This document shows positions 25,643 to 34,308 of a stretch of 64,000 nucleotides of DNA, one piece after another. The notes below the pieces were generated by a model, which saw only the letters and a list, made by a program, of their open reading frames with translations, made no database searches and was not told the DNA's origin. The stretch's first letter is position 1. Every line of letters starts with the position of its first letter. Position numbers and translations under genes: made by a program. The DNA lies in assembly GCF_038008325.1 (NCBI RefSeq), contig NZ_JBBOYW010000001.1, positions 3,255,501 through 3,319,500 of the forward strand. The letters are read 5' to 3'. Source of the DNA: Lysinibacillus sp. FSL K6-0232. Its GTDB lineage: Bacteria > Bacillota > Bacilli > Bacillales_A > Planococcaceae.

Positions 25643-25712
25643 ATGTTCGAATTTTCTAACTGCTGTAGATCAAAGACCATAATCTATTTTTATATAAAAG
25701 GAGCTAATTATC

Positions 25713-27320
25713 ATGACAACTGCTACAAAAACAATTAACGTATTTATCGCTGATCCATTAAGTGAGGATGGTATTTTCCCATTACGTCAAGAGCAAGAAT
25801 TAAATTTAAACATTATCATAGACACTGGCCTAGCACCAGAAGAATTAATCGCGAAAATTGCTGATGTCGATGTGTTGCTAGTACGCTCTCAAACAACTGT
25901 AACACGTGAAGTAATTGAGGCTGCGAAAAACTTAAAATTAATTGGTCGTGCAGGCGTTGGCGTGGATAATATCGACCTTGCTGCTGCAACTGAGCATGGC
26001 ATTATTGTTGTCAATGCACCAGACGGTAATACAAACTCTGCTGCTGAACATACAATCGCTATGATGACATCTCTTGCTCGCCATATTCCACAAGCTTTTA
26101 ATACATTAAAGAATGGAAAATGGGATCGCAAATCTTATGTTGGTGTAGAGCTGAAAAATAAAACTTTAGGTGTTGTAGGCTTCGGCCGAATCGGTGTTGA
26201 GGTTGCTTATCGTGCAAAAGGTCAACGCATGAATATTATGGCATACGATCCTTTCCTAACAGATGAACGTGCGAAAGAATTAGGTGTCACAAAGGCAACG
26301 GTTGAAGAAATTTGTGCAGCTGCAGATTTTATTACTGTACACACACCACTTCTTCCTGAAACACGTAATCTTATTAATAAAGAGAAATTTGCACTAATGA
26401 AAAACGGTGTACGCGTTATTAACTGTGCACGTGGCGGCATTATTAATGAGGATGATTTATATGATGCTATTGTTGAAGGTAAAGTAGCGGGCGCTGCTCT
26501 TGATGTATTCGTTTCTGAGCCAGCAACAGACCATAAGCTGCTTACTTTACCACAGGTTATTGCAACACCTCACTTAGGTGCATCTACAATTGAAGCACAG
26601 GAATCTGTAGCGGTTGATGTATCAAATGATATTATTAAATTTTATAAAACAGGAACTGTTACAAACCCTGTCAATATGCCATCTATTCCAAAAGAATTAC
26701 TTGCACAAGTTGAGCCTTTCTTTGAACTAGCAGAAAAGCTTGGTTCATTCCTATCTCAAGTGACAACAGAGCCTGTAAAAGAAATTAACTTATCTTATGC
26801 TGGTCAAGTAGCGAACTACGATGTCCGCCCATTGACATCAAATGCATTGAAAGGTTTATTATCTAAAAATCATGGTAATCACGTTAATGATGTCAATGCC
26901 CGTTACTTATCTGAGCGAATTGGCATTAAAATTAATGAACATAAAACAACAACTGCTAAAGGCTTTACAAGCTTAATTACGATTGAAATTATTACAGCAA
27001 ATGAAACACATACAGTAGCTGGTACATTATTAAATGGCTTAGGTGCACGTATTGTTAAAGTAGAGGATTATGTTGTAGACGTTATTCCTCAAGGTCACCT
27101 GCTTTATATTAAAAATACTGATAAACCAGGTGCAATCGGCCGTGTAGCAACAAAGCTTGCAGAAAAAGAAATCAATATCGCTACAATGCAGGTTGGTCGC
27201 GCACAAATTGGTGGAACAGCCGTTATGATGTTGACAGTTGATAATGTAGTAACAGAAGAAGACCTAGCATTTGTTGCACAGCTAGAAAATATTGATGAAG
27301 TAAAAGCGATTGACCTATAA
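25713..27320 (+). CDS. serA: D-3-phosphoglycerate dehydrogenase SerA
   Basis: 535 residues, the long form (B. subtilis SerA 525). Oxidises 3-phosphoglycerate to 3-phosphohydroxypyruvate, the first step of serine synthesis. NAD-binding Rossmann motif GVVGFGRIGVEVA (about 149-161), catalytic Arg in NCARGGIINE, Glu in VFVSEPATD and His in ATPHLGAST. An allosteric substrate-binding domain (about 320-450) and a C-terminal ACT domain (about 460-535, DKPGAIGRVATKLAEKEINIATMQVGR) follow. Ribosome site AAAAGGAG. Controlled by the upstream T-box. Confidence 0.97.
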   Translation: MTTATKTINVFIADPLSEDGIFPLRQEQELNLNIIIDTGLAPEELIAKIADVDVLLVRSQTTVTREVIEAAKNLKLIGRAGVGVDNIDLAAATEHGIIVVNAPDGNTNSAAEHTIAMMTSLARHIPQAFNTLKNGKWDRKSYVGVELKNKTLGVVGFGRIGVEVAYRAKGQRMNIMAYDPFLTDERAKELGVTKATVEEICAAADFITVHTPLLPETRNLINKEKFALMKNGVRVINCARGGIINEDDLYDAIVEGKVAGAALDVFVSEPATDHKLLTLPQVIATPHLGASTIEAQESVAVDVSNDIIKFYKTGTVTNPVNMPSIPKELLAQVEPFFELAEKLGSFLSQVTTEPVKEINLSYAGQVANYDVRPLTSNALKGLLSKNHGNHVNDVNARYLSERIGIKINEHKTTTAKGFTSLITIEIITANETHTVAGTLLNGLGARIVKVEDYVVDVIPQGHLLYIKNTDKPGAIGRVATKLAEKEINIATMQVGRAQIGGTAVMMLTVDNVVTEEDLAFVAQLENIDEVKAIDL

Positions 27321-27331
27321 TATTTTTCATC

Positions 27332-27369
27332 TACAGCAGGGAGTTCCATACTCTCTGCTGTTTCTTTTT
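27332..27369 (+). terminator. serA terminator
   Basis: ACAGCAGGGAGT / ACTCTCTGCTGT stem with a 6-nt loop, then TTCTTTTTG. Confidence 0.75.
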
Positions 27370-27380
27370 GGCAGCAAAAC

Positions 27381-27405
27381 GATACTTTTTTCATGATTAA
27401 TCGTC
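27381..27405 (+). promoter_or_regulatory. Candidate ECF-type promoter before the sigma factor gene
   Basis: GATAC (27381-27385) and CGTC (27402-27405) are separated by 16 bp, the spacing of ECF promoters (-35 GAAAC-like, -10 CGTC-like). This would allow autoregulation. Weak by itself. Confidence 0.3.
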
Positions 27406-27429
27406 TTTAAGGGAGAGGAGGTGCGCAAT

Positions 27430-27924
27430 TTGAAACTTGAAGAAATATTTTACTTACATAATCAAGCCATTTTTAAATACTTATACTACTTATTAAATGA
27501 TGAAAAATTAGCTGAGGATTTTACACAGGAGACATTCATTCGTTATTGCAACTACCAGCAAGTCATTAAAGAAGGCGTGGAGCTAGCATGGCTACGACGT
27601 ACCGCACGTAATATCGCCTATGATTATTACCGTCGGAAAAAGCTGATACAATTTGTTCCCTTTTTACAGCAGCATGAAGAACAAGCATCCCCTACTCCAC
27701 ATCAATGGCTAATGCAACAAGAGGATGCAAAAATGCTCTATCTCGCTATTCGTAAATTAAAAATGACCTATCGCGACGTTATTATTTTACGTAAAATTGA
27801 AGGCTTATCCATTGAGGAAACGTGCCATGTTTTAGGCTGGAATGAAGGAAAAGTAAAAAACACATTAAAGCGTGCACTCATTGCATTAAAAAAAGAGCTT
27901 GGAGGTGAATTTCATGAAGAATAA
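27430..27924 (+). CDS. ECF RNA polymerase sigma factor
   Basis: 164 residues from TTG 7 nt after GAGGAGG; the GTG at 27421 is part of that ribosome site. Sigma region 2 (about 1-70) contains NDEKLAEDFTQETFIRYCNY and WLRRTARNIAYDYYRRKK. Region 4 (about 105-160) contains YRDVIILRKIEGLSIEETCHVLGWNEGKVKNTLKRA. No region 1 or 3, as expected for ECF factors. The next gene starts within its last codons and encodes a membrane protein that is probably its anti-sigma factor. The regulon is unknown. Confidence 0.9.
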   Translation: MKLEEIFYLHNQAIFKYLYYLLNDEKLAEDFTQETFIRYCNYQQVIKEGVELAWLRRTARNIAYDYYRRKKLIQFVPFLQQHEEQASPTPHQWLMQQEDAKMLYLAIRKLKMTYRDVIILRKIEGLSIEETCHVLGWNEGKVKNTLKRALIALKKELGGEFHEE

Positions 27925-28834
27925 GAAGAAGGCATGGCAGCATTTACATAATTTAAAGCTATCGGAACAGCAGCAGCAACGTTTATTCTATCAAATCACA
28001 AAAACGACTACAGCAAAAAAACATTTCACTAAAAATAGCTGGAAAATTCTATCCTTGTCATTACTATTTCTCGCAGTGCTTTCAATCCTTCTACTATCCT
28101 TTGTTCAAGAGCCAATCCATCCGCCAACAACAGTAGATGCCACGAAAACAATAGATAGAGTCTATGTAAAGAAAAATAGCCATAAGGATACCTTTATAGC
28201 CAAAGCTTCCTGCCTTTATGTGCCTCAGCAATGCTATACTAATCATAAGACGTTAGTACAGCTAGAAAAGGATTTAGCGAATGCTTCACCTGTTTCCATA
28301 TCCCCAAGCCCATCAAGTGCTAATTACTATGATGTATTCATTCGTTATGATAATGGAACAGAAGAAAAATGGAAGGTACTGAATAACAATACATTCTGGA
28401 ATATTGAAACAGAGCAGGCGGTTCAGCTCGATGGACTCTTTTACTCCCTATGGTACTATGATGATGGGAAAAGTTCGATAAAAATTTTAATGGGCAATAT
28501 TTTTATCTTCCTAGCATCTTTTCTATTATGGATTGCCAAAAAAAGAATGCCTAATACAGAGCGTCGTTTTTTTGCCGCAACCGTTGAGCATGCTATCGCC
28601 AATGTGATTATGCTTATATTATTTGGAGGGACTTTACTCTTTATATATCTTTTACAGCATATGGTTCACGCTATGATTATTTACAGCCTTTTTATGCTCT
28701 ACTCGATTGCACAAATTTACTATCGCAAAAAAGCTGGAGAGCCTCAAGCTTATTTAATCGTCTATGTCCTTATCCAGCTTTGTTTAGCAATCGGCTTTAC
28801 CTATTTATATGTGGGAATCAGTACCCCTTTTTAA
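27914..28834 (+). CDS. Putative membrane anti-sigma factor
   Basis: 306 residues, starting inside the end of the sigma gene (11-bp overlap) behind GGAGGTGA, hence translationally coupled. A short cytoplasmic N-terminus (about 45 residues, KAWQHLHNLKLSEQQQQRL) precedes a transmembrane helix (WKILSLSLLFLAVLSILLLSF). An extracellular part of about 130 residues follows with two Cys (ASCLYVPQQCYTNH), then four C-terminal helices. No standard zinc anti-sigma HxxxCxxC motif is seen, so the role is inferred from coupling and topology. Confidence 0.6.
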   Translation: MKNKKKAWQHLHNLKLSEQQQQRLFYQITKTTTAKKHFTKNSWKILSLSLLFLAVLSILLLSFVQEPIHPPTTVDATKTIDRVYVKKNSHKDTFIAKASCLYVPQQCYTNHKTLVQLEKDLANASPVSISPSPSSANYYDVFIRYDNGTEEKWKVLNNNTFWNIETEQAVQLDGLFYSLWYYDDGKSSIKILMGNIFIFLASFLLWIAKKRMPNTERRFFAATVEHAIANVIMLILFGGTLLFIYLLQHMVHAMIIYSLFMLYSIAQIYYRKKAGEPQAYLIVYVLIQLCLAIGFTYLYVGISTPF

Positions 28835-28858
28835 CACTTACAAACAAGGAGAGCAAAT

Positions 28859-29326
28859 ATGACAACGATTGATTTATATACAATGTGCATCGTGCAGGAT
28901 GGCGATAAAATATTATTATTAAATAGACCCGTGGAAAGAGGATTTCCAGGCTATATTGGTGCTGGTGGAAAAGTAGATTTCCCTGAAAGCTTAACTGAAG
29001 CGGCTATCCGTGAAGTAAAGGAAGAAACAGGCTTAATGGTGAAAGATTTAGTTTATAAAGGGCTTGATGAATATGTTGACCCAAAGAAAAACTATCGTTA
29101 TATGGTGTTTAACTATTTAGCTACATCGTTTGAAGGCACACTGCTCAAAAATCCGCCAGAAGGTGAATTAGTATGGGTTCCTCTTAACGAAGCCTACAAT
29201 CTTCCTATGCAGCCTTGGTTTAAACGAAGATTACCATTATTTTTTGAGGAAGGAACATTTGAAATTTATGAGGTTTGGGATAAAGAGCAGCAGCAAACAA
29301 TAAAAGAATCTATTAAAAGGTTATAA
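28859..29326 (+). CDS. Nudix hydrolase (MutT/8-oxo-dGTP-diphosphatase-like)
   Basis: 155 residues. The Nudix box GGKVDFPESLTEAAIREVKE continues with ETGL; its REVKEE core carries the Mg-binding glutamates (about residues 40-62). N-terminal strand MCIVQDGDKILLLNR and IGAGGKVD are as in the MutT/YtkD branch. Likely cleaves oxidised or non-canonical nucleoside triphosphates; the exact substrate is unclear. 24 bp after the anti-sigma gene with its own AAGGAGAG, possibly in the same operon. Terminator follows. Confidence 0.85.
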   Translation: MTTIDLYTMCIVQDGDKILLLNRPVERGFPGYIGAGGKVDFPESLTEAAIREVKEETGLMVKDLVYKGLDEYVDPKKNYRYMVFNYLATSFEGTLLKNPPEGELVWVPLNEAYNLPMQPWFKRRLPLFFEEGTFEIYEVWDKEQQQTIKESIKRL

Positions 29327-29335
29327 TCTAGCAAA

Positions 29336-29372
29336 AAACCAAACTATTCAAGTCGCAATAGTTTGGTTTCTT
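29336..29372. terminator. Convergent terminator (Nudix / HAD)
   Basis: Perfect stem AAACCAAACTATT / AATAGTTTGGTTT followed by TCTTTTATT. Confidence 0.8.
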
Positions 29373-29379
29373 TTATTAA

Positions 29380-30168
29380 TTATAGTTCCTTTACAAGTTC
29401 CAATAATGCTGTTAATGAATCGACTTCATAAGTAGGTGTTACAGCACCGTTTACAACATTGTTTTCGCGGTTAATCCAAACATTTCGCATCCCTACACGA
29501 GAGGAGCCTAAAATATCTGTATTTAAATTATCACCAACCATAATCGCATCATCAGCCGTAATACCTACCTTCTCCATAACATGCTCAAAAATAGCTGCAT
29601 CTGGCTTTCCTTTGCCAAAATCCCCTGAAATAATAATATGATCGAAATATGGCGCAATTTCTGGTGTAATTTCGAGCTTTAAATTTTGTAAGCTTGGTGC
29701 ACCGTTTGTTAGTAATATCAATTGATATTTCCCCTTTAATGCATCAAGCACAGCAAATGTATCTTCATATAAAAATGGCGATACTTTACGCTCTGCTACA
29801 AAACGCTCCCCTAGCTCTGCTCCAAACGCAGCATCCTCAATGCCAAGAGCCGCTAAGCCATTTGTCCAAGCAGCTGCACGATAGGCTGGTGCAATTTCTT
29901 TCATTTTTTGAAACGAATCTGTTGGATCATCAAAAGACCCCCAAAGTCCCTCAAATGGATTGATGCCAATTAATACCGTATAATCATATGTTTCATAGCC
30001 TTCATATAATGTACGTGCCTCTGTGCGTACAGCTTCCTCTAGCTCATCAGCATTTACATGATGTACTGTCGCGGCATAATCACATGTTTTTTCAAATGCT
30101 GTTTTAACAGATTTCTTATCCCATAATAATGTATCATCTAAATCAAAAATAATTGTATTAATAGCCAT
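29380..30168 (-). CDS. HAD-superfamily hydrolase (YjjG/YfnB-like nucleotidase type)
   Basis: 262 residues. Motif I FDLDDTLLWD (residues 8-17), motif II LLTNGAPSLQ, motif III Lys in DFGKGKPDAAIFEHV and motif IV MVGDNLNTDILGS are complete. A large alpha-helical cap (about 20-125) places it in subclass C1. Relatives act on pyrimidine nucleotides or sugar phosphates. Stands alone, with an AGGAGCGGA ribosome site. Confidence 0.82.
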   Translation of the reverse strand: MAINTIIFDLDDTLLWDKKSVKTAFEKTCDYAATVHHVNADELEEAVRTEARTLYEGYETYDYTVLIGINPFEGLWGSFDDPTDSFQKMKEIAPAYRAAAWTNGLAALGIEDAAFGAELGERFVAERKVSPFLYEDTFAVLDALKGKYQLILLTNGAPSLQNLKLEITPEIAPYFDHIIISGDFGKGKPDAAIFEHVMEKVGITADDAIMVGDNLNTDILGSSRVGMRNVWINRENNVVNGAVTPTYEVDSLTALLELVKEL

Positions 30169-30278
30169 TCTGTCCGCTCCTAGCCTTCAATTGATACAAC
30201 TATTTTAACATATTTTCAAAATATTTAGAGCGCTCTCTAACAAAAAACTATAGGAAGATTTATTCATTATAAAAGCTT

Positions 30279-31361
30279 TTAAAAAATTCTTTGTTCTGTT
30301 TCTTTGTCAAAAAAATGAGCCTTAGCCATATTAAATTGTAAGGAAATTGCATCACCTATATTAAATTTTGAAGCAGTGTTGAGCTTGGCAATGATCTGCT
30401 CACCATATAAATCACAATAGAGAATGGCTTCAGAGCCTAGTATTTCTATGACGGTGATTATTGCTTGATACGTTTCCTTCTCCATCTGTCCATAGGAAAT
30501 GTCTTCAGGACGTATACCAAGAACTAATTCTTTATGTAAGTAGCCTTTGTCCAACAGTAATGCCATATCTTCAGCATTGATGTTGACGAGGAAGCCGTTT
30601 ACGTTAAAACCTTCAGTTGTTAGGATGCCATAAAAAAAATTCATTGATGGTGAGCCTATAAAATCTGCTACAAAAATATTTTGCGGTTTTTCATATACTT
30701 CATAGGGCGTTCCAATTTGCAGCATCTTTCCATCCTTCATTACAACAATTCTTGATGCCATTGTTAACGCTTCTGTTTGATCATGTGTGACATAAATTGT
30801 AGTTGTTTGTAGATGCCTATGCAGTTGAATAATCTCTGTACGCATATGCATTCTTAGCTTGGCATCTAAATTTGACAAAGGCTCGTCCAGTAAAAAAACT
30901 TTCGCATCTCTGACAATTGCTCGACCTAATGCTACTCTTTGCCGTTGCCCACCAGACAAAGATTTTGGCTTCTTATTGAGATACTTCGTTAAATCTAAAA
31001 TCTCAGCAATTCGCTCAATTTTTCTTTTTATCTCATATTTATTAATCTTTTGTAATTTTAAATTAAATGCCATATTGTCATAAATACTTAAATGAGGATA
31101 AAGTGCATAATTTTGAAACACCATAGCGATATTGCGGTCTTTAGGCTTTAACTCATTGACAAGCACTCCATCTATTAAAATTTCACCTGATGAAATGCCC
31201 TCTAAGCCCGCTATCATTCTTAAAGTTGTTGATTTTCCACATCCAGATGGGCCAACAAGCACAATAAATTCCTTATCCATTACTTCTAAATTAAAATTCT
31301 CCACCGCATTTGTGCCATCGCTATATGTTTTATAAATATGCTTTAATTGTAAATGAGCCAT
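30279..31361 (-). CDS. msmX: Carbohydrate ABC transporter ATP-binding protein (MsmX/UgpC type), standalone
   Basis: 360 residues. Walker A GPSGCGKSTT (about 38-47), Q-loop VFQNYALYPH, signature LSGGQRQRVALGRA, Walker B VFLLDEPLSNLDAK, switch VTHDQTEA and a C-terminal MalK-like TOBE region (about 240-360). No permease or binding protein adjoins it, which is the pattern of the shared ATPase MsmX that energises several sugar importers. Intact, and of the same family as the deleted ATPase at 16488-16670. Good GGAGGGATTGG site. Confidence 0.82.
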   Translation of the reverse strand: MAHLQLKHIYKTYSDGTNAVENFNLEVMDKEFIVLVGPSGCGKSTTLRMIAGLEGISSGEILIDGVLVNELKPKDRNIAMVFQNYALYPHLSIYDNMAFNLKLQKINKYEIKRKIERIAEILDLTKYLNKKPKSLSGGQRQRVALGRAIVRDAKVFLLDEPLSNLDAKLRMHMRTEIIQLHRHLQTTTIYVTHDQTEALTMASRIVVMKDGKMLQIGTPYEVYEKPQNIFVADFIGSPSMNFFYGILTTEGFNVNGFLVNINAEDMALLLDKGYLHKELVLGIRPEDISYGQMEKETYQAIITVIEILGSEAILYCDLYGEQIIAKLNTASKFNIGDAISLQFNMAKAHFFDKETEQRIF

Positions 31362-31410
31362 CCAATCCCTCCAATCAATAACTATCTAAATAAAATGTGT
31401 ATCGTTCTTA

Positions 31411-31665
31411 TTAGCGATGGTTATTTTTTTTGCGTAGTTTATCCATTAAACGTTGAATATTGGCTTGTCTTTGCTCCGTTTCTTCCTTTAATATTTCAAT
31501 GTTGTAGTGTCCGTCGATTTCTTCTATTTGCACACGTGCACCTACCTCTACAGGCTTGCTCATGGCTGACTGTGAAATAATAAGTTGTTCTTCTTCCGCT
31601 GGATACTTTAAAAACACCGCATAGCCATCTTCAATACGGTCTAACGTGTATTTAGTCAAGCTCAC
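31411..31665 (-). CDS. DUF3006 domain protein
   Basis: 84 residues: YTLDRIEDGYAVFLKYPAEEEQL then a short beta-rich domain with basic C-terminus (MDKLRKKNNHR). This DUF is typically encoded next to extracellular metallo-beta-lactamase proteins, and here its start overlaps the end of that gene by 14 bp. Function unknown. Confidence 0.8.
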   Translation of the reverse strand: MSLTKYTLDRIEDGYAVFLKYPAEEEQLIISQSAMSKPVEVGARVQIEEIDGHYNIEILKEETEQRQANIQRLMDKLRKKNNHR

Positions 31666-32821
31666 TTACAAGTTCCCCTTTCTCATTTCGTAGTTGTGCA
31701 GCATCTCCATCATTTAACCAAATTTGCCTCGTTGTCCATTTTATATAATTTTTTCCCTCTCGTGCATCTGTGCCACTTGTAATATAAATAGTTTTACCTG
31801 GCTGTAATGATACATTAGGAAACTTAAAAACTTGATTTCCTTCTATTGAAATCAGTTGCCAATCCTTTAAAGATACAGTTTGTTGCCCATTATTTTTAAT
31901 TTCTACAATTTCAGCTACTAAGTCTTTGCTCACAATATCAATAGCTGTTGTTGGTGCTGATGCTTCTACCTTGTATGCTTCCTCATCATTTACGGCATAG
32001 TTTACCCCATCTGTTGATACAATAATCGTTCCTTCCTTAGCAGTGGCATAGACTTTACTACCAACTGTCTGTAAACGCTCCATCACTTCAGCGTGTGGAT
32101 GACCATATTTATTATCCTGTCCATAGCTTAAGATTGTTACCTTAGGTTTAACAGCTTGAATAAAGTCTGCTGAGCTACTTGTATTAGAGCCGTGATGCCC
32201 AGCCTTTAGCACAGTTGCGCTTACATCGTATTGTAGCATTTCTTTTTCTAAGGCTATACCAGCATCCCCAGTTAATAAAAAGGATACATTGCCATATGCT
32301 ATTTTTAAAACAATTGAAGCATCATTATTATCTGCGGCATTTTCGTCAGCATTAAGCACCTTGACACTTAAATCCTTATCAAAATCAAGCGTGTCACCTG
32401 TTTTTGGTATATGATAAGGAATATTTTTCTCATCAATTAGCATTAGCATTTCTTCAAAGGTTTGCGAAGTATGTACCTTACCTGAATCGTAAAACTGCTG
32501 AATTGACATAGCATTTAATACAGGTATTAGCCCGCCAATATGGTCAGCATCAGGATGTGTCGCAACGACTATATCAAGCTTATTAACACCAAGTTCCTTC
32601 AAATAAGCAACAACCTGTTGCCCTGCTCCTTTTACACCACCGTCTACAAGCATTGTTTTACCATTTGGCGACTCTAGTAAAATCGAATCTCCCTGCCCTA
32701 CATCAATAAAATGAACACGCATATCGTGACCAGCCGTTACAGGAATTTTCTCTGTCTTCACTGCCTCAGTACAGCCTGCTACTAGCAAAATACAAAGTAA
32801 TACTACGATTATTTTTTTCAT
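31652..32821 (-). CDS. Lipoprotein: ComEC-like metallo-beta-lactamase with C-terminal lamin-tail domain
   Basis: 389 residues. Lipobox VAGC (Cys17) places it outside the membrane. The metallo-beta-lactamase domain (about 35-275) has HFIDVGQGDSILLE, the metal motif THPDADHIGGL and GHHGSNTSS, typical of the hydrolase domain of the competence protein ComEC. A lamin-tail-like domain (about 295-389, LVAEIVEIKNNG, WQLISIEGNQVFKF, IWLNDGDAAQLRNEKGE) follows. Extracellular nuclease activity is plausible given the ComEC family and the lamin-tail fold often fused to secreted nucleases. Coupled to DUF3006. Confidence 0.85.
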   Translation of the reverse strand: MKKIIVVLLCILLVAGCTEAVKTEKIPVTAGHDMRVHFIDVGQGDSILLESPNGKTMLVDGGVKGAGQQVVAYLKELGVNKLDIVVATHPDADHIGGLIPVLNAMSIQQFYDSGKVHTSQTFEEMLMLIDEKNIPYHIPKTGDTLDFDKDLSVKVLNADENAADNNDASIVLKIAYGNVSFLLTGDAGIALEKEMLQYDVSATVLKAGHHGSNTSSSADFIQAVKPKVTILSYGQDNKYGHPHAEVMERLQTVGSKVYATAKEGTIIVSTDGVNYAVNDEEAYKVEASAPTTAIDIVSKDLVAEIVEIKNNGQQTVSLKDWQLISIEGNQVFKFPNVSLQPGKTIYITSGTDAREGKNYIKWTTRQIWLNDGDAAQLRNEKGELVSELD

Positions 32822-32851
32822 GAACTAACTCCCTTTCTTTTTCTATTATAC

Positions 32852-32884
32852 AAAAAAGAGAGCTAGCCATGGGGGCAGCTCCTT
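32852..32884 (-). terminator. Terminator of the glycerate operon
   Basis: GAGCTGCC.CCATGG..GGC.AGCTC-type stem (32858-32883), followed on the minus strand by TCTTTTTTG. Confidence 0.65.
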
Positions 32885-32961
32885 TATCTTAATTCAGCAA
32901 ATTCCTTTTGTATCGAAAGCATTAACGACAGGTACAATTAAGCTGGGGCGTAATTGATTCT

Positions 32962-34308
32962 TTAAACAAATATCCACCATAGCACCATCGTAATAATAAT
33001 GGTTACAAGACCTTGCAATAATGTTGCAACGGTTTGTGCTTTATAGGCTTGTGTAACTTCCATACCACTATACTGTGTAATGACCCAGAAAAAACTATCA
33101 TTCACATGGCTTACTGTCATTGCCCCAGCACCAATTGCCATCACCACTAATGCTAATGGTACCGCTCCATCAATTCCCAATGTCACAAGCATTGGGGCTA
33201 CTAAAGTAGAGGTAATCACAAGAGCTGTTGTGGAAGAACCTTGAGCTGTTTTCAACGCTGCTGCTACTATAAACGGCACAAGCAGGAATAATGTGCCTGA
33301 TGCAAACATTCCTAAATCCATTTCCTGTAGCATTTCTCCAACACCTGCATTTTTAATAACTGTACCAAATGAACCACCAGCTCCTGTAATCAATAAAATA
33401 GGAGCCGCTTCTTTTAAGCTTTCACCAATCCAGCCTGTTAATGTTGTTTCACTAATTTCAGGTAATAATAAAAAGGCAGCCGCTACCCCTAAAAACAATG
33501 CAACTGTTGGCGAACCTAAAAATTTAAAGATAGTGTTCAATGTGGATTCTGTATCTCCAACTAATGCTGCGACAGAGCCAAGACCAATTAAAACGATTGG
33601 TAGGATGATTGGTAAAAATGCTTTAAAGGTTGATGGCATTTTCCCAAAGGATTTAATGACTTCCTCATAATCTAATGCCTCTACCTCATCTTCAGGAACT
33701 CGAATTTTTGTCGCCACTTTTACTGACCATAGATAACCTACAAATGTCGCTGGTATCGCTACTAGTAAACCAATGACAATGACTGTTCCTAAATAATCTG
33801 CTGCGCCAATATTTCCTGCTGCTGCAATAGGCCCTGGAGTTGGTGGTACTAATACATGCGTTGCAAATAAGCCAGTTGCTAGAGCTACTGCCATAGATGC
33901 AATCGTGACATTCGCTCGCTTTGCCAATGATTTTTGCAAGCTAGATAAAATAATAAAGCCTGAATCACAAAATACTGGAATAGACACGATATAACCAATT
34001 AAAGACATTGCTAATTGTGGACGTTTTGGACCAACAATCCGTAGCACTACCTCTGCCATACGATAGGCAGCACCTGATTTTTCTAAAATTAACCCTATAA
34101 TCGTTCCAGCGATAATAACTAAGCCAATGCTTGTCATTAGACCGCCAAATCCTGTATTAATACTTTCTACTACCGTTAATAACGGCATACCTGAAGCAAT
34201 TCCAACGAAGAAAGCACTTATTAATAAAGCTAAAAATGGATGAAGCTTTAATTTTGCTGTTCCCACTACAACAAACAATACCCCTATTAAAATAATAATG
34301 AACAACAT
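32962..34308 (-). CDS. Gluconate/glycerate permease, GntP family
   Basis: 448 residues, about 12 hydrophobic helices. Family landmarks GFGGLMTSIGLVIIAGTIIG, FCDSGFIILSSLQKSLAKR and HLLVPPTPGPIAAAG-type loop (here THVLVPPTPGPIAAAGN), with SHVNDSFFWVITQ near the end. Starts 1 bp after the glycerate kinase stop, so co-transcribed; the substrate is therefore most likely glycerate rather than gluconate. Repressed or activated with the kinase by the divergent CdaR-type gene. Confidence 0.88.
   Translation of the reverse strand: MLFIIILIGVLFVVVGTAKLKLHPFLALLISAFFVGIASGMPLLTVVESINTGFGGLMTSIGLVIIAGTIIGLILEKSGAAYRMAEVVLRIVGPKRPQLAMSLIGYIVSIPVFCDSGFIILSSLQKSLAKRANVTIASMAVALATGLFATHVLVPPTPGPIAAAGNIGAADYLGTVIVIGLLVAIPATFVGYLWSVKVATKIRVPEDEVEALDYEEVIKSFGKMPSTFKAFLPIILPIVLIGLGSVAALVGDTESTLNTIFKFLGSPTVALFLGVAAAFLLLPEISETTLTGWIGESLKEAAPILLITGAGGSFGTVIKNAGVGEMLQEMDLGMFASGTLFLLVPFIVAAALKTAQGSSTTALVITSTLVAPMLVTLGIDGAVPLALVVMAIGAGAMTVSHVNDSFFWVITQYSGMEVTQAYKAQTVATLLQGLVTIIITMVLWWIFV

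Noticed and set aside
25514-25738. 74-codon plus frame inside the T-box leader
   Set aside because: It runs through the T-box terminator and into serA in another frame; the RNA structure explains the sequence.
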